Below are positions 1-6,681 of a stretch of DNA of 7,959 nucleotides, in pieces; within the stretch, counting starts at the first letter, position 1; each line of letters begins with the position of its first letter. The position numbers and the translations under genes were made by a program. The notes beneath the pieces were generated by a model. The model was not told the origin of the DNA. It did not search any database and saw only the letters and a program-made list of their open reading frames with translations. This DNA is from Ruminococcus sp. UBA3855 (GTDB taxonomy: Bacteria > Bacillota > Clostridia > Oscillospirales > Ruminococcaceae): NCBI GenBank assembly GCA_002392545.1, contig DGHF01000034.1:1-7959 (forward strand), in the 5' to 3' direction.

Positions 1-923
1 ATTTTATTTTTTCTTGTTATATATGTTACAATGGATATGATACAAAGCAATCCAAATAAGCCAACTGAAACAATCCCGATACGGGTTTCCGTGTCAAGCA
101 ACAGATTCCACCAAAAGAAAAATACTCCACATATCAGCTTTAATTTGTCTGTCAGTGAAACAAGAATGTTGTTATTTGCTTTAGTTGCTTTTGCTGATAG
201 GATTTCGAAAATCACAAGCAATGCAATTATCAGAATTTGTGGTATCAGCAAAAGTCTTTTATCCCCAAAAGCATTGAAATTCTCAAAGTATGCCAAGCCT
301 TGATATTCCGGATTGAAATATAATTCTTCATCAGAAGGGTGTCTGTTCCAACTTTCCGCAATCGCCCATATACCTCCGGCTGTCAACAACCATGGAATCA
401 ATCTGCTTAGCCTGTGCATCAAATTTGAATCAACATATTTCTTTTCAGTTTTGTACTTGATACAAATATAATTTTGTATGCCAATACCTATCAAAAGCAA
501 TACCATGATAACACTTTCGATTCTGCCATAAAGTCGAGTATTCAAAGGCGACTGTGTAGAAACAGAATATGCCCAAAACGAAAAATACGAACTCCACATA
601 AATGTAAAGCAATCAAGGGTCAGAATCAGTACCGCCTTGAATAATTTTTCACCCTTTTCAGTTATCTTGAGTCCAGTGTTTTTGGTCTCAATGAGATGGT
701 TTGCGCCCGCCATTCCTGCGAGAATCAAACCGCCTATGACATGGGGGTAAAAGCCGTAAATTTTCGAGGAAACAACATCAAAATTTCCCTCAAAGTCAAA
801 ATGCATCCCGATTTCGTCAGGGAGTTGATTCCATTTTATCAGATAAAAAATGAGACTTGTGGCAAGCGGAATTACACAAACTGAAAACAGTATCCGATGT
901 ATCAGAATAATTTTTTGATTCAT
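1..923 (-). CDS. DUF1648-like multi-pass membrane protein, C-terminus cut by window edge
   Basis: Reading leftward from the ATG at 923 gives 307 open codons with no stop before the window edge, so the 3' end is missing. Residues 34-68 (starting LPDEIGMHFDFEGNFD, then SSKIYGFYP) resemble the DUF1648 motif, in which a short loop of the form LP..I..H....G..D.....K precedes a membrane helix. Hydrophobic segments lie near residues 9-27, 59-75, 96-118, 137-153, 175-190, 224-242, 261-275 and 283-301, so about eight helices are visible and the protein probably ends soon after the edge. DUF1648 occurs in SdpI-type immunity proteins and in many uncharacterised Gram-positive membrane proteins; the biochemical role here is unknown. 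A strong ribosome binding site (GGGGGTGA on the minus strand, 928-935) fixes the start. It has its own promoter just after the end of the flippase gene. Short plus-strand ORFs inside it are antisense shadows. Confident that it is a gene, moderate on the domain, no function claimed. Confidence 0.85.
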   Translation of the reverse strand, partial: MNQKIILIHRILFSVCVIPLATSLIFYLIKWNQLPDEIGMHFDFEGNFDVVSSKIYGFYPHVIGGLILAGMAGANHLIETKNTGLKITEKGEKLFKAVLILTLDCFTFMWSSYFSFWAYSVSTQSPLNTRLYGRIESVIMVLLLIGIGIQNYICIKYKTEKKYVDSNLMHRLSRLIPWLLTAGGIWAIAESWNRHPSDEELYFNPEYQGLAYFENFNAFGDKRLLLIPQILIIALLVIFEILSAKATKANNNILVSLTDKLKLICGVFFFWWNLLLDTETRIGIVSVGLFGLLCIISIVTYITRKNK

Positions 924-967
924 GTCCTCACCCCCATGAAATTCCGTTTTGTTGCCTATCCTTTCTA

Positions 968-997
968 AGTATACCATACATAACAGAGGATTGTCAA
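968..997 (-). promoter_or_regulatory. Sigma-A type promoter for the DUF1648-like gene
   Basis: On the minus strand there is a perfect -35 box TTGACA (992-997), an 18-base spacer and a -10 box TATACT (968-973). This predicts a transcript start near 961 and a leader of about 38 bases before the ATG at 923. The -35 box begins only 8 bases after the stop codon of the upstream flippase gene, so the membrane protein can be expressed independently of it. Confidence 0.75.
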
Positions 998-1004
998 GAA
1001 AAAA

Positions 1005-2603
1005 TCAGATACTGCGTGAAAGAAATTGTATCACCTGTTTCCCCTGCGTGAGGAACAGACAAATTACATAAACGACAGCCCCCACCAATACAGCTCCTAA
1101 AAATGCAATTCTCTGCGGTAACATCATGATAATTTTCCCATAGCATAACCATGCAGAAACTCCGCACAGAATACCGCTGTAACATTGTGCTGTCATTGCC
1201 CCGATTAAATGCAACGGTTCGCCCAATGTTTTTCGCAAATGATATACTGCCAAAATCAGAATCACCAGATAACAGATACTTGTTGACATTCCAGCCCCTG
1301 CCGTGTAAAAATGCGGTATCAATATCAAATTTCCCACGAATTTCACCGCAACCCCGAACAGCATCACTTTCACTGGAATGTCTGCCCTTCCGACTGCCTG
1401 CAATAAGCTGAACACCGGAAACGTCATGCAGAGGAAAATGATGCCAATTGCAAGATATTGCAGACTTTTCCACGAAGTTTCAATTTCGGCATTCTGTCCG
1501 GCGAATAAAAATTCAAGCGTTCCCTTTGAGAGGGCGAAAATCCCACATCCCGACGGTATCGCCACGATACCAGTTAATAATAATACTTGCCTTGCATAGT
1601 CCGTAGCTTGTCTTTTGTCACCGCTTGCCCATGCCTGCGCCGTACAGGGTAATACCCCTTTTGCGAGCATATTCGTTAAGGATGGCACTAAATTGAATAC
1701 TGTCACCGATAACCCCATAAATGACCCATACACAAAAGCGGATGCATTTTCAAGAGGGATTTCCTTTGATAAATTCGCCCCCTGATAAAATGCAAGGGGA
1801 TTTTCTGCCAGTTGTCTGGTGAATTGTCTCATGACTGTGAATAAATCTATCAATGACGTGAGATTCGTCACCAATGCCCCTAATGATACGGGTATCATGA
1901 TTTTCAGCAATTCCCGAACCACTTCCCCGAAAGTCGGCAATGTTCCGGAAATTTCCTGTTGTTTCTCATGGAATGCGAACATACAAAGATACCCTGCCAC
2001 TGTCGATAACGTCACCCCTGCGACTGCTCCGCAAGCTCCGGCGGATTCCGGATTCATCCCCATGAATTGGATTTTTGCAAACCAGTAACACCCCAACAGC
2101 CCACAAATGACCTTTGTCAATGCTTCCACTGCCTGAGAGACTGCGGTCGGGGTCATACAGCATAAGCCCTCATAATATCCACGCTCCACCGCTGTCAGAC
2201 AGCAAAATAAAATTGCCGGTGTCATTGCCAATACTGCCGGATATGCTTCTGTATTTCCAGTCGTGTGAATGGTGAAAATTTTCGCCCCCATACAAGCCCC
2301 CACGGATGCAAGCAATCCCACCATGAAAAATATTTTCCTTGCAATGCTCCGGACATATCGGGCGGATTTCATCTGATGCATTCCGGCATAAGATGCCACC
2401 ATCTTAGCGACCGCCGTTGAAAGCCCTGTCACGAAGATGGCATATAATGGTAAAAACAACCCATATGCACAGCTGAAATATCCCATCCCCGTACCGCCTA
2501 AAACGGCGGTTAATGGTAATTTAAAGACCGCTCCCAAGATTTTCGCCAGTAATGCGGATACCGTCAACAACAGTGAACCTTTCAGAAATGTTTGTTTTTT
2601 CAT
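1005..2603 (-). CDS. SpoVB/YabM-family lipid-linked saccharide flippase (polysaccharide biosynthesis protein)
   Basis: A 532-residue integral membrane protein, the usual length for SpoVB/YabM/YtgP proteins of the MOP (MATE/MurJ-like) superfamily, which flip undecaprenyl-linked precursors across the membrane. Visible marks are the N-terminal KGSLLLTVSALLAKILGAVFK segment (8-28), the family-like RGYYEG...MTPTAVSQAVE stretch (141-160), TNLTSLIDLFTVMRQF (246-261), the LQAVGRADIPVK loop (401-412) and NLILIPHFYTAGAGMSTSICYL (425-446). About 14 hydrophobic segments alternate with short basic loops. The start is supported by AAGGGGG about 7 bases before the ATG. In Bacillus, yabM lies just upstream of mazG and rqcP; here the homologue is divergent from the operon holding those genes, which favours a YabM/SpoVB-type assignment. 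The substrate could be a peptidoglycan, spore-cortex or capsule precursor and cannot be told from sequence. I see no clear sigma-A promoter for it, so sporulation-type control or control through the adjacent dyad is possible. The family call is firm; the exact paralogue is not. Confidence 0.88.
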   Translation of the reverse strand: MKKQTFLKGSLLLTVSALLAKILGAVFKLPLTAVLGGTGMGYFSCAYGLFLPLYAIFVTGLSTAVAKMVASYAGMHQMKSARYVRSIARKIFFMVGLLASVGACMGAKIFTIHTTGNTEAYPAVLAMTPAILFCCLTAVERGYYEGLCCMTPTAVSQAVEALTKVICGLLGCYWFAKIQFMGMNPESAGACGAVAGVTLSTVAGYLCMFAFHEKQQEISGTLPTFGEVVRELLKIMIPVSLGALVTNLTSLIDLFTVMRQFTRQLAENPLAFYQGANLSKEIPLENASAFVYGSFMGLSVTVFNLVPSLTNMLAKGVLPCTAQAWASGDKRQATDYARQVLLLTGIVAIPSGCGIFALSKGTLEFLFAGQNAEIETSWKSLQYLAIGIIFLCMTFPVFSLLQAVGRADIPVKVMLFGVAVKFVGNLILIPHFYTAGAGMSTSICYLVILILAVYHLRKTLGEPLHLIGAMTAQCYSGILCGVSAWLCYGKIIMMLPQRIAFLGAVLVGAVVYVICLFLTQGKQVIQFLSRSI

Positions 2604-2621
2604 ATTCTGCCCCCTTCTGAT

Positions 2622-2669
2622 TCAAGACTTTTTTCCGGAATTCTACAGAATATCGGAATTTAGTCTTGA
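2622..2669. promoter_or_regulatory. 48-bp interrupted dyad between divergent genes, possible operator
   Basis: Outer arms TCAAGACT (2622-2629) and AGTCTTGA (2662-2669) are perfect inverted repeats. Inside them TTCCG (2633-2637) pairs with CGGAA (2654-2658), and ATTCT (2640-2644) pairs with AGAAT (2647-2651). All three pairs share one centre at 2645.5, giving 18 matched positions out of 24 per half. The right arm overlaps the -35 box (2666-2671) of the rightward promoter, where a repressor would act. It could also form an RNA hairpin in the leader of the leftward flippase transcript. No regulator is known to me for this motif, so the operator role is inferred. Confidence 0.5.
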
Positions 2670-2694
2670 CATAATCGAAAATTTGTAGTAAAAT
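2666..2694 (+). promoter_or_regulatory. Sigma-A type promoter of the aminotransferase-to-rqcP operon
   Basis: A perfect -35 box TTGACA (2666-2671), an ideal 17-base spacer and a -10 box TAAAAT (2689-2694) predict a start near 2701 and a leader of about 50 bases before the ATG at 2754. The leader is too short for a T-box or any large riboswitch. This is the only convincing promoter I see for the seven rightward genes. Confidence 0.8.
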
Positions 2695-2738
2695 AGGAAT
2701 GTAGGTCTTTGAGACATACTGTTATTGAATATTATGTT

Positions 2739-2744
2739 AGAGGA
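2739..2744 (+). promoter_or_regulatory. Ribosome binding site that selects the ATG at 2754
   Basis: AGAGGA sits 9 bases before the ATG at 2754. The in-frame ATG at 2745 directly abuts this site and is too close, and the upstream in-frame TTG at 2709 would lie only about 8 bases from the predicted transcript start with no Shine-Dalgarno sequence. The protein therefore most likely starts MNYVFSEK. Confidence 0.7.
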
Positions 2745-2753
2745 ATGAAATCT

Positions 2754-3947
2754 ATGAATTATGTATTTTCTGAAAAAGTTTCTCACTTACAGGCATCCGC
2801 CATCCGTGAGATTCTGAAATTCACTTCTGACCCTGAGGTCATTTCTTTCGCTGCCGGAAATCCAGCACCGGAAGCATTTCCCATTGAAACAGTCAAGCAG
2901 ATTTCTGCAAAATTATTTGAGGAAGACCCCATTTCCGTTTTGCAGTACGGCATTACAGAGGGTTATCTCCCTCTGCGTAATCTCATGAAGGAAAGAATGC
3001 AGGCACAGGGCAATTTTAAGCCGGAGACAGAAGATTTGATTATCACATCCGGCGCACAGCAAGTCATGGAACTGGCTTGTAAATCTCTCTGCAATGCAGG
3101 TGATACTTTAATTTGTGAAGCTCCTAGTTTCATTGGTTCACTGAATGCATTCAAGTCCTATAATGTCAATCTCGTTGGCGTTCCGCTTGACGATGACGGC
3201 ATGAACCCCGAGATTCTGGAAAAGACCCTGAAAGAAAATCCCAATACCAAATTGATTTACTTGATTCCTAATTTCCAGAATCCTACAGGTAAAACCACTA
3301 CCCTTGCAAGACGAAAGGAAATTTACGCTCTTGCACAGAGATATAATACCATCATTCTGGAAGATAACCCCTATGGTGATTTGCGTTTCGCTGGTGAGGA
3401 TGTTCCCACCATTAAGAGCCTTGATACTGATAACAGAGTGATTTATGCAGGCAGTTTCTCGAAAGTGCTTGCCCCCGGAATCCGTGTCGGCTATGGTATC
3501 GCCCCCAAGGAGATTATTCAGAAAATGGTAGTCTGCAAACAGGTTTCAGATGTACAGTCCAATAATTTCGGTCAGATGCTGGCTTATCATTTCGTGAAAG
3601 ACACAGACTTTGACGGACACCTGAAAATGCTTCGTTCCATTTACAAGCAGAAGGCTGAACGCATGATACAGGGAATGGAAGAACATTTTTCCAAGAACAT
3701 CACGTTCACACGTCCGGAGGGCGGTCTGTTCCTCTGGTGCACATTGCCGGAAGGAAATGACATGATGGGCTTCTGCAAAAGGGCTGTTGCAGAATACAAG
3801 ATTGCACTTGTCCCCGGAAGTGCTTTCATGGTATCTGAAAATGATGTCACCTATTCATTCCGTATGAACTATTCAACCCCTACGGATGCAGACATTGACA
3901 AGGGTGTGGAAATTCTCGGCAAACTCACAAAGGAAATGTTTGGCTGA
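2754..3947 (+). CDS. PLP-dependent aminotransferase, class I/II fold (LysN/MocR-like type)
   Basis: A 397-residue cytosolic pyridoxal-phosphate enzyme that moves an amino group between an amino acid and a 2-oxo acid. It resembles the stand-alone catalytic domain found in MocR regulators and in 2-aminoadipate/aromatic aminotransferases. The PLP Schiff-base lysine is Lys237 in SFSKVLAPGIRVGY. Other family landmarks are SGAQQ (99-103), the cofactor-binding NPTG (176-179), Asp204 and Tyr207 in LEDNPYGDLRF, and the carboxylate-binding Arg370 in YSFRMNYS. N-terminal ISFAAGNPAPEAFP (30-43) is also typical. No helix-turn-helix domain is present and the length is normal for the free enzyme, so it is not a MocR regulator. 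Substrate preference cannot be read from sequence; its place ahead of trpS could suggest aromatic amino acids, but that is only a hint. It is the first gene after the operon promoter and is followed 36 bases later by an uncharacterised gene. Confidence 0.9.
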   Translation: MNYVFSEKVSHLQASAIREILKFTSDPEVISFAAGNPAPEAFPIETVKQISAKLFEEDPISVLQYGITEGYLPLRNLMKERMQAQGNFKPETEDLIITSGAQQVMELACKSLCNAGDTLICEAPSFIGSLNAFKSYNVNLVGVPLDDDGMNPEILEKTLKENPNTKLIYLIPNFQNPTGKTTTLARRKEIYALAQRYNTIILEDNPYGDLRFAGEDVPTIKSLDTDNRVIYAGSFSKVLAPGIRVGYGIAPKEIIQKMVVCKQVSDVQSNNFGQMLAYHFVKDTDFDGHLKMLRSIYKQKAERMIQGMEEHFSKNITFTRPEGGLFLWCTLPEGNDMMGFCKRAVAEYKIALVPGSAFMVSENDVTYSFRMNYSTPTDADIDKGVEILGKLTKEMFG

Positions 3948-3983
3948 GAAATATCATAATAAAGAAGAAAGGAATTTAAGACT

Positions 3984-4523
3984 ATGGCAGTAGTAAGACG
4001 TTCACCGCTTGACCCATATCCGGTGACACCCAAATATTTACAGACAAGAAACAGTGCTTTGCATATTCCGCCGGCACAGTTTTCCAACATGAAATTCAAG
4101 TCTGATGAAGTTTACGGCGTTATCATTGATATTCCGATGGGTCCGGCAGTCCTTGCAACAATGGTATGTTTCATCAATGGTGCAGCAAACCTCTATTTCA
4201 ACAACGGCGGAGAATACACCGGAGCATCTACAAAATACAAGTCCGTTGTACAGGCAGCCAGAAACCTCGTTGTCAATGCAACTCCCCTCAAACAGTATGG
4301 AAAGAGAACTTCCAGTTTTCCGCTTCCGGTCAATGGCATTCATTTCCTCTATCTCATGACAAAGAGAGGAATTTTCAAGACCGAAATTGACCCCCGCACC
4401 GTCAGCCAGCAACCCAACGAAAAGAGAGCCGTTTATTATCTCTATCAGCAGGTAATGGGCGCACTCCGCATGGCTCAGCTCCGTGATGCAGAAGGTCTTC
4501 CGGAAAGCAGGAAACAGGCATGA
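3984..4523 (+). CDS. Conserved protein of unknown function, coupled to trpS
   Basis: A 179-residue soluble protein with no signal peptide. The ribosome site AAAGGA (3968-3973) lies 10 bases before the ATG. The core (about residues 43-135) reads VYGVIIDIPMG..., then ATMVCFINGAANLYFNNGGE, a helix-like SVVQAARNLVVNA, a PLPVNGIHFLYLMTKRGIF strand region, and a C-terminal helix. From memory, a similar layout (VYGVLME...TLVALADGTTSLYF...GGG...AARxF...PLP..G...FY.LT..G) occurs in small hypothetical proteins of varied bacteria, so it is probably a broad family with an alpha/beta fold, but I cannot name a domain or a function. I see no obvious catalytic metal or nucleotide motif. Its TGA overlaps the trpS start codon by 4 bases (ATGA), which predicts translational coupling and matched expression with tryptophanyl-tRNA synthetase. 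Confidence 0.85.
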   Translation: MAVVRRSPLDPYPVTPKYLQTRNSALHIPPAQFSNMKFKSDEVYGVIIDIPMGPAVLATMVCFINGAANLYFNNGGEYTGASTKYKSVVQAARNLVVNATPLKQYGKRTSSFPLPVNGIHFLYLMTKRGIFKTEIDPRTVSQQPNEKRAVYYLYQQVMGALRMAQLRDAEGLPESRKQA

Positions 4524-5554
4524 GTGAACAGGTACAGCAACCCACAAACCCACAGGAAAAAAAGCTGATTCTCAGCGGAATTCAGCCTACTGGTACTTTC
4601 ACACTCGGCAATTATATTGGAGCTGTCCGGAATTGGGGACCTTTGCAGGACGAATACCGCTGTTTCTATTTCATTGCAGATGAACATGCAATTACAGTGA
4701 AAATTGAACCGGCGGAACTCCGCAAAAAGACCCTTGAAGCCTATGCACAGTTATTGGCTTGCGGAATTAACCTTGAAAAGTCGCTTGTATTCGTACAGAG
4801 TCACATTCCCACTCATGCAATGCTTGGGTGGGTGCTGAACTGTTCGACACAGTTCGGGGAACTCTCCAGAATGACACAATTTAAGGACAAAAGCCAGAAA
4901 CACCCTGATGACATCAACGCAGGTCTGTTTGATTATCCTGTCTTGATGGCAGCTGATATTCTGGTATATAATGCTGACCTCGTTCCGGTTGGTGCTGACC
5001 AGACACAACATCTGGAATTAGCAAGAACCATTGCAAGACGTTTCAATGCTCGTTACGGCGAAACATTCAAGATTCCGGAAGGCTATGTTCCGCCCGTTGG
5101 TGCTAAGGTGATGAGTCTGCAAGAACCGACAAAGAAAATGTCAAAATCTGATACCAACCCCAACGCAGTGATTTTGATTCTTGACGACAAAGACACTATC
5201 ATCCGGAAATTCAAGAGAGCTGTCACGGATTCAGAAACTGAAATTATTTTCCGTGAAGGAAAAGACGGCATCAACAATCTGCTGACCATTTATTCCGCTG
5301 TCACAGGCAAGACCATTGAAGAAGCTGTCAAGGAATTTGACGGTCAGGGCTATGGCACTTTTAAACTCGCAGTCGGTGAGGCAGTTGCTGACCATCTCGC
5401 CCCTGTCCGTGAGGAATATGCACGTTTAATCAAAGATAAGGCATACTTGAAAGAGTGCTATACAAAATGTGGCGCAGAGGCTCTCCGCTATTCGTTCCGG
5501 ACTCTCAACAAAGTTTATAAGAAGGTCGGTTTCGTTCCGTCTGAAATCCGCTGA
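4520..5554 (+). CDS. trpS: Tryptophanyl-tRNA synthetase
   Basis: A 344-residue class Ic aminoacyl-tRNA synthetase that charges tRNA-Trp with tryptophan in the cytosol, normal length for the bacterial enzyme. The HIGH-equivalent ATP site is TLGNYIG (28-34) within SGIQPTGTFTLGNYIGAV, and the KMSKS loop is KKMSKSDTNPNAVI (205-218). Other family marks are GADQTQHLELART (158-170), the YPVLMAADILVY segment (139-150), and FGELSRMTQFKDK (112-124). The first 13 residues are a short hydrophilic extension before the conserved start. The ATG overlaps the preceding stop codon; AGGAA (4509-4513) 6 bases upstream serves as ribosome binding site. Many Firmicutes control trpS with a T-box leader; there is none here, since the gene is embedded in an operon directly after another coding region. 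mazG follows after 14 bases. Confidence 0.97.
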   Translation: MSEQVQQPTNPQEKKLILSGIQPTGTFTLGNYIGAVRNWGPLQDEYRCFYFIADEHAITVKIEPAELRKKTLEAYAQLLACGINLEKSLVFVQSHIPTHAMLGWVLNCSTQFGELSRMTQFKDKSQKHPDDINAGLFDYPVLMAADILVYNADLVPVGADQTQHLELARTIARRFNARYGETFKIPEGYVPPVGAKVMSLQEPTKKMSKSDTNPNAVILILDDKDTIIRKFKRAVTDSETEIIFREGKDGINNLLTIYSAVTGKTIEEAVKEFDGQGYGTFKLAVGEAVADHLAPVREEYARLIKDKAYLKECYTKCGAEALRYSFRTLNKVYKKVGFVPSEIR

Positions 5555-5568
5555 AACAGGAGGATATT

Positions 5569-6378
5569 ATGATAGATTACGAAAGAAAAGACCGCTATAC
5601 TATCGCCGATTTACAGGAGATTGTCAAATTGCTTCGTTCGCCGGAAGGTTGTCCTTGGGATAAAGAACAGAATCACACTTCTATCCGAAATGATTTTTTG
5701 GAAGAAGCTTATGAAGCAGTGGAAGCAATTGATTTGCTGGATATGCCTTTAATGCGTGAGGAACTGGGGGACGTGCTGTTACAGGTCGTTTTCCATTGTT
5801 CCTTGGCTGAGGAGGAAAAAGCATTCACTTTTGAGGATGTTTGCGACGAAATTTGTAAAAAGCTGATTATTCGTCATCCGCATGTATTTGGCGACGTGAA
5901 AGCAGAAGATACGGATACTGTCCTGAAAAACTGGGATGCCATCAAAAAAGAAACCAAAGGTCAGGAAACTTATGCTGATACGCTGGAAAGCGTGGCGAAG
6001 TCACTCCCTGCTCTTGCACGTGCGCAGAAAGTCGGGAAGCGTGCTGCCCGTGCCGGAATGGATTTCCGGAACGCTCAAGATGCATTCGCCTGCGTACAGT
6101 CGGAACGTGATGAGCTGGAATCTGCCATCCTTGCCAACGACAAGGATTTGACAGAGGAAGAATTAGGCGATTTGCTGTTTTCTTGTGTCAATACCGCCCG
6201 ACATCTGGGGATTGATGCGGAAGAAGCTCTGACACGTTCCACCAATAAATTTATCCGCCGTTTTGCAGAAACGGAACAACTCGTGAAACAAGACGGAAAG
6301 GATATGCCCCAACTCCCCATTGAAGAACTGGACGAGTACTGGAAACAAGTCAAGTCCACACAAACACCATCAACCTAA
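5569..6378 (+). CDS. mazG: MazG nucleoside triphosphate pyrophosphohydrolase
   Basis: A 269-residue cytosolic enzyme that hydrolyses (d)NTPs to the monophosphate and pyrophosphate, cleaning aberrant nucleotides. It has both tandem MazG all-alpha domains, and its length matches stand-alone MazG rather than Bacillus YabN, which carries an extra N-terminal methylase-like domain. Domain 1 opens with LLRSPEGCPWDKEQNHTSIR (21-40) and shows the magnesium-binding EExxE (Glu45, Glu46, Glu49) and ExxD (Glu65, Asp68 in REELGD). LIIRHPHVFGD (99-109) is a family signature. Domain 2 has ERDE (179-182) and EELGDLLFSCVNTARHLG (197-214, with Glu198 and Asp201), so both metal sites appear intact. AGGAGG (5558-5563) lies 5 bases before the ATG. 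HU follows after 18 bases, matching the mazG-HU-rqcP neighbourhood of Clostridia. Confidence 0.96.
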   Translation: MIDYERKDRYTIADLQEIVKLLRSPEGCPWDKEQNHTSIRNDFLEEAYEAVEAIDLLDMPLMREELGDVLLQVVFHCSLAEEEKAFTFEDVCDEICKKLIIRHPHVFGDVKAEDTDTVLKNWDAIKKETKGQETYADTLESVAKSLPALARAQKVGKRAARAGMDFRNAQDAFACVQSERDELESAILANDKDLTEEELGDLLFSCVNTARHLGIDAEEALTRSTNKFIRRFAETEQLVKQDGKDMPQLPIEELDEYWKQVKSTQTPST

Positions 6379-6396
6379 AAACAGGAGGAAAAAACA

Positions 6397-6681
6397 ATGA
6401 CTAAATCTGAACTGATTGCTATGTATGCTAATTCTCGTGGCAGAAGAAAGAAGGACGCTGAGGAAGACGTGAATTTCATTTTTAATGCTATCCGTGATGC
6501 ACTCGCAAACGGTGACAAGGTTGTCCTGACTGGCTTCGGTACTTTTGATGTTCGTGACCGTAGCGAAAAGCGTTGCCTGAATCCTCGTACTGGTGAACCG
6601 ATTCAGCTTCCGGCAGGTAAAGCCCCCGCTTTCAAGGCTGGCAGAGGTCTCAAAGAAGCTGTCAACCCCAAGAAAAATTGA
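6397..6681 (+). CDS. hup: HU-family nucleoid DNA-binding protein
   Basis: A 94-residue member of the HU/IHF family, which works as a dimer that bends and compacts DNA. It has the N-terminal dimerisation helices (1-40), the GFGTF turn (46-50), and the DNA-binding beta-arm with NPRTGE (62-67), where Pro63 matches the helix-intercalating proline. The typical C-terminal stretch PAGKAPAFKAGRGLKEAVN closes the protein. One difference is CLNPRTGE in place of the commoner GRNPRTGE, so the arm loses one basic residue before the proline. AGGAGG (6383-6388) 8 bases before the ATG is a strong ribosome site. Its TGA overlaps the TTG start of the lipoprotein gene. HU between mazG and rqcP is conserved in Clostridia. 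Confidence 0.95.
   Translation: MTKSELIAMYANSRGRRKKDAEEDVNFIFNAIRDALANGDKVVLTGFGTFDVRDRSEKRCLNPRTGEPIQLPAGKAPAFKAGRGLKEAVNPKKN

Noticed and set aside
31..884. Short plus-strand reading frames (31-303, 696-884)
   Set aside because: They lie antisense inside the open DUF1648-like gene, have no ribosome sites, and their products resemble no protein I know.
998..1030. T6 run after the flippase stop as an intrinsic terminator
   Set aside because: The only upstream stem is a 5-pair GATAC/GTATC with a long loop inside the coding region, too weak. The T run also abuts the -35 box of the next gene.
994..1473. 159-codon minus-strand frame overlapping the 3' end of the flippase gene
   Set aside because: It is a shifted frame of the recognisable flippase gene with no start signal and no protein-like pattern.
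2709..2753. In-frame TTG (2709) and ATG (2745) as earlier starts for the aminotransferase
   Set aside because: The TTG lies about 8 bases from the predicted transcript start without a ribosome site, and the ATG at 2745 abuts the AGAGGA site with no spacing. The ATG at 2754 has a 9-base spacing.
3948..3983. Possible terminator or promoter between the aminotransferase and the unknown gene
   Set aside because: The 36 bases hold only a ribosome binding site; there is no stem, T run or promoter box, so cotranscription is the simpler reading.
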